The translations under genes and the position numbers were made by a program. Shown here piece after piece: positions 62,156 to 64,000 of a stretch of 64,000 bases of DNA. Every line of letters begins with the position of its first letter. Position 1 is the first letter of the stretch. The DNA comes from JACQAP01 sp035548375 (lineage in GTDB: Bacteria > Pseudomonadota > Gammaproteobacteria > Burkholderiales > JACQAP01), in the NCBI GenBank assembly GCA_035548375.1, contig DASZTG010000063.1, forward strand, positions 116,807 through 180,806, given 5' to 3'. The notes under the pieces were generated by a model. It made no database searches and was not told the origin of the DNA. It worked only from the letters and a program-made list of their open reading frames with translations.

Positions 62156-62680
62156 CTAGCGCAGCGCACCGCTTTCCATCAGCACGGACATCGGCTTCGA
62201 TCCGCCGAGCAGCTTGAATGCCGGCGAAGCTTCCACCGCCTGCACGAATTCCTCGATGGACTTCGAGTCCGAGGTCGAGCTGGACCAGGGCTTCAGTTCC
62301 ACCTGGCTGCTGGGCTCGAACATCATCGTGATGCCGGCCACCGCTTCGCCTTCTTCTCCCGGCATTTTCATTTTTCGCAGCAGGCTCAGGTTGAAGGCTG
62401 TCGCACAGCCTTCCGACCAGCCGCCGTAGCGAAACACCAACACATCCGCGGATGCGCCGGCGCCGCCGGGTCGAGCGAAGCGATACCAGTCGGTCATCGC
62501 CTGCACCATTTCGTCCGGGGTCATGTCCGCGGTGTCAGCGTTACGCTCGCGCATGAAGGCCTGCAACTGCGCCAGCAAGTGGTGCGAAGTCAGCGGCGCA
62601 TTGTCCGCGTTGGCTGAAGGCAATACCGCAAGCAGCAGCGCTGCAACCAGGGTTTTCAGGAGTACCTTCACCGGACTCAT
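62156..62680 (-). CDS. Small secreted protein of unknown function
   Basis: 174 aa with signal peptide (LKTLVAALLLAVLPSANA). The mature part is mixed alpha/beta with a single Cys (WSEGCATAFNLSLL); no family recognised. Its ATG overlaps the stop of the upstream TctC gene by 4 nt, so it is translationally coupled to it. The 48 nt gap to the TsdBA stop contains no obvious terminator. Confidence 0.7.
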   Translation of the reverse strand: MSPVKVLLKTLVAALLLAVLPSANADNAPLTSHHLLAQLQAFMRERNADTADMTPDEMVQAMTDWYRFARPGGAGASADVLVFRYGGWSEGCATAFNLSLLRKMKMPGEEGEAVAGITMMFEPSSQVELKPWSSSTSDSKSIEEFVQAVEASPAFKLLGGSKPMSVLMESGALR

Positions 62681-63666
62681 TGTTCCGCCGTAATGCCGAG
62701 CTTCCTGAGCAATGCGCCGTTCGCGTCGGTCTCGCGCCGGATCAGCGCTGCGGTTTCCTCAGGCGTGCCGAACACCGGGTCGGCGCCGCTCGCTTCGTAT
62801 GTGGTTCGCACATCGTGCTCCTGCAGGATGGCGCCGATTTCGCGGTTCAGGGTCGCCACGATTGCCTTCGGCATGCCCGCGGGACCGAGCAGCAGCATGG
62901 TGCCGTAGAACTCGAAGCCGGCGAATCCCGATTCGGCCACCGTCGGCACCTGCGGCACCGAGGCATTGCGATGCGCGCTGGCGACCGCCAGCCCCTTGAC
63001 CTTGCCCGCCTGGATGAAGGGCACGGCGATCGCCGTGTAGGCGAACATGCCGGAAACCTGGCCGCCGATCACGTCCATCATTGCCTGCGTTTCGCCCTTG
63101 TAGGGCACGTAGAGGAATTCCGCGCCGGCGGCCGCGCCGAACATCTGCGCCGGCAAATGATTCGCACCGCCGAGGCCGCCGTGCGACAACGTGAATTGTC
63201 CCGGATGGGCCTTGGCCAGCGCCACGAATTCCTTGAGCGTGTTTGCGTGAATGGATGGGTTGATCACGAGGAGCGGCGCGCCGCGACTGAACATCGCGAT
63301 CGGCACGAACGACTTGATCGGGTCATAGCCGGCCTCGGGATAAAGCATCGGGCCGGTCGGGAAGGCGGGCGTATAGGTGGCGAGCAGCGTGTAACCGTCC
63401 GGCTTCGCGGCGGCGACGGTCATCGTGCCGAGCGTGGTGCCCGCACCCGGCTTGTTTTCCACGTTGAAGCGTTGCCCCAGCCGGGTCGAGAGCCGGTCGG
63501 CGAGGACGCGCAGCCTCGCGTCGCCTGAGCTGCCGGCACTGCCGGGAAATATGATGCGCACCGGCTGCAAGGGGTAGGTCGTTTCGGCCGCAGCGGCAAG
63601 CGCCGTGACGGGAAGCATGATGAGCGCCGCCAGGGAAAGGCTTCGTAACACGGCCCAGGTCTTCAT
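62677..63666 (-). CDS. Tripartite tricarboxylate transporter binding protein (TctC/Bug)
   Basis: 329 aa periplasmic binding protein of the Bug family, greatly expanded in Burkholderiales. Signal peptide LSLAALIMLPVTALAAAAE; then YPLQPVRIIFPGSAGSSGDA, the ligand-binding ENKPGAGTTLGTMTVAAAKPDGYTLL region, VPYKGETQAMMDVIGGQV and VPTVAESGFAGFE. No tctA/tctB nearby. Overlaps by 4 nt (ATGA) with genes on both sides. Confidence 0.93.
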   Translation of the reverse strand: MKTWAVLRSLSLAALIMLPVTALAAAAETTYPLQPVRIIFPGSAGSSGDARLRVLADRLSTRLGQRFNVENKPGAGTTLGTMTVAAAKPDGYTLLATYTPAFPTGPMLYPEAGYDPIKSFVPIAMFSRGAPLLVINPSIHANTLKEFVALAKAHPGQFTLSHGGLGGANHLPAQMFGAAAGAEFLYVPYKGETQAMMDVIGGQVSGMFAYTAIAVPFIQAGKVKGLAVASAHRNASVPQVPTVAESGFAGFEFYGTMLLLGPAGMPKAIVATLNREIGAILQEHDVRTTYEASGADPVFGTPEETAALIRRETDANGALLRKLGITAEQ

Positions 63667-64000
63667 AGTTTTGCCGCGACCGATTGCGCGGCTTTTCGCA
63701 GCGCGTCCTTCAAGTCCGCGGCCTTGCCCGGCCCGCCCACGCCGACGCCGCCGACCTTGTTCTTCCTGAGGAAGACATACATCGAACCTTTCGCCGATGC
63801 TCCGTAAAATGCCTTTTCCCCGATGCCGCGTTCCTCGACGACTTTCGCGTCGTCGGCCCCCATGCGATCGTTGATCAGGCCGGAACCCAGTTGCTTGCGT
63901 GCTGCCGCCTCCGATGGGAACTCCACGATCGATACCACGACCGCGGCCCCCGCGGAACGATAGCTGCAAAAGATCAATTCGCCGCCCGAGTCTTCATCCT
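63663..64000 (-). CDS. Unknown protein (5' partial)
   Basis: The frame is open to the right edge, so the N-terminus is missing; the visible 112 residues include LIFCSYRSAGAAVVVSIVEF, ERGIGEKAFYGASAKGSMYV and a C-terminal Lys/Ala-rich helix. The pattern resembles small periplasmic or lipoprotein-like stress proteins, but no family is recognised. Its stop overlaps the TctC start (ATGA), so the three leftward genes at this end form one operon. Confidence 0.75.
   Translation of the reverse strand, partial: DEDSGGELIFCSYRSAGAAVVVSIVEFPSEAAARKQLGSGLINDRMGADDAKVVEERGIGEKAFYGASAKGSMYVFLRKNKVGGVGVGGPGKAADLKDALRKAAQSVAAKL

Overview
The window is high-GC DNA from a betaproteobacterium, most likely a Burkholderiales or Rhodocyclales relative. 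The evidence is the EpsG/EpsL-type exopolysaccharide genes, the queA-tgt-yajC-secD-secF order, FolE2, orphan Bug/TctC and DctP solute-binding proteins, and a sulfur-oxidation module. The species cannot be named from this sequence alone.

Positions 1-19042 hold an exopolysaccharide (EPS) locus of the exosortase-associated kind. It encodes the EpsG kinase (cut by the left edge), a Wzx-type flippase, a methyltransferase, a pyruvyl transferase, a family 9 glycosyltransferase, an O-antigen ligase/polymerase, a secreted GH5 glycanase, GT2 and GT4 glycosyltransferases, hexapeptide and membrane acyltransferases, and a WecG/TagA/CpsF transferase. Many of these genes overlap by 1-14 nt, as expected of one long operon. 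On the other strand lie the outer-membrane protein EpsL, a small protein with a PEP-CTERM-like tail, and a type I sulfatase. The genes would build, modify, flip, polymerise, trim and export a decorated polysaccharide.

Positions 19043-20465 are gene-poor. They hold one intact tRNA-Leu(CAA) lying between a 3' half and a 5' half of tRNA-Leu, with a series of hairpins. From 20466 to 43947 the content is mostly housekeeping: queA-tgt, yajC-secDF, dedA, a leftward marC-nudix-mnmA-purB run, a pseudouridine synthase, malate synthase, isocitrate dehydrogenase, a cold-shock protein, clpS-clpA, a sulfurtransferase, a Rieske oxygenase, xseB-ispA-dxs and folE2. Several leftward genes here have terminator-like hairpins in their leaders. 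The 3' end of folE2 is followed by a diverged tandem copy of itself.

Positions 44229-58805 are mixed catabolic and accessory genes: FAH-superfamily enzymes, an enol-lactonase-like hydrolase, a DEDDh exonuclease/GIY-YIG fusion, a frameshifted DUF1398 gene beside an attC-like palindrome, an oxaloacetate decarboxylase-like enzyme, an aldo/keto reductase overlapping a transporter gene by 92 nt, threonine ammonia-lyase, a DsbA-fold isomerase, an orphan TRAP binding protein, a MITE-like repeat with a nested REP-like hairpin, and a short MetE-like methyltransferase.

Positions 59053-62107 encode a secreted DsrE-family protein, a periplasmic binding protein and a tetraheme cytochrome whose layout matches a TsdB-TsdA fusion (thiosulfate dehydrogenase/tetrathionate reductase). 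The right end is a leftward, translationally coupled set: a partial unknown gene, a TctC/Bug binding protein and a small secreted protein.
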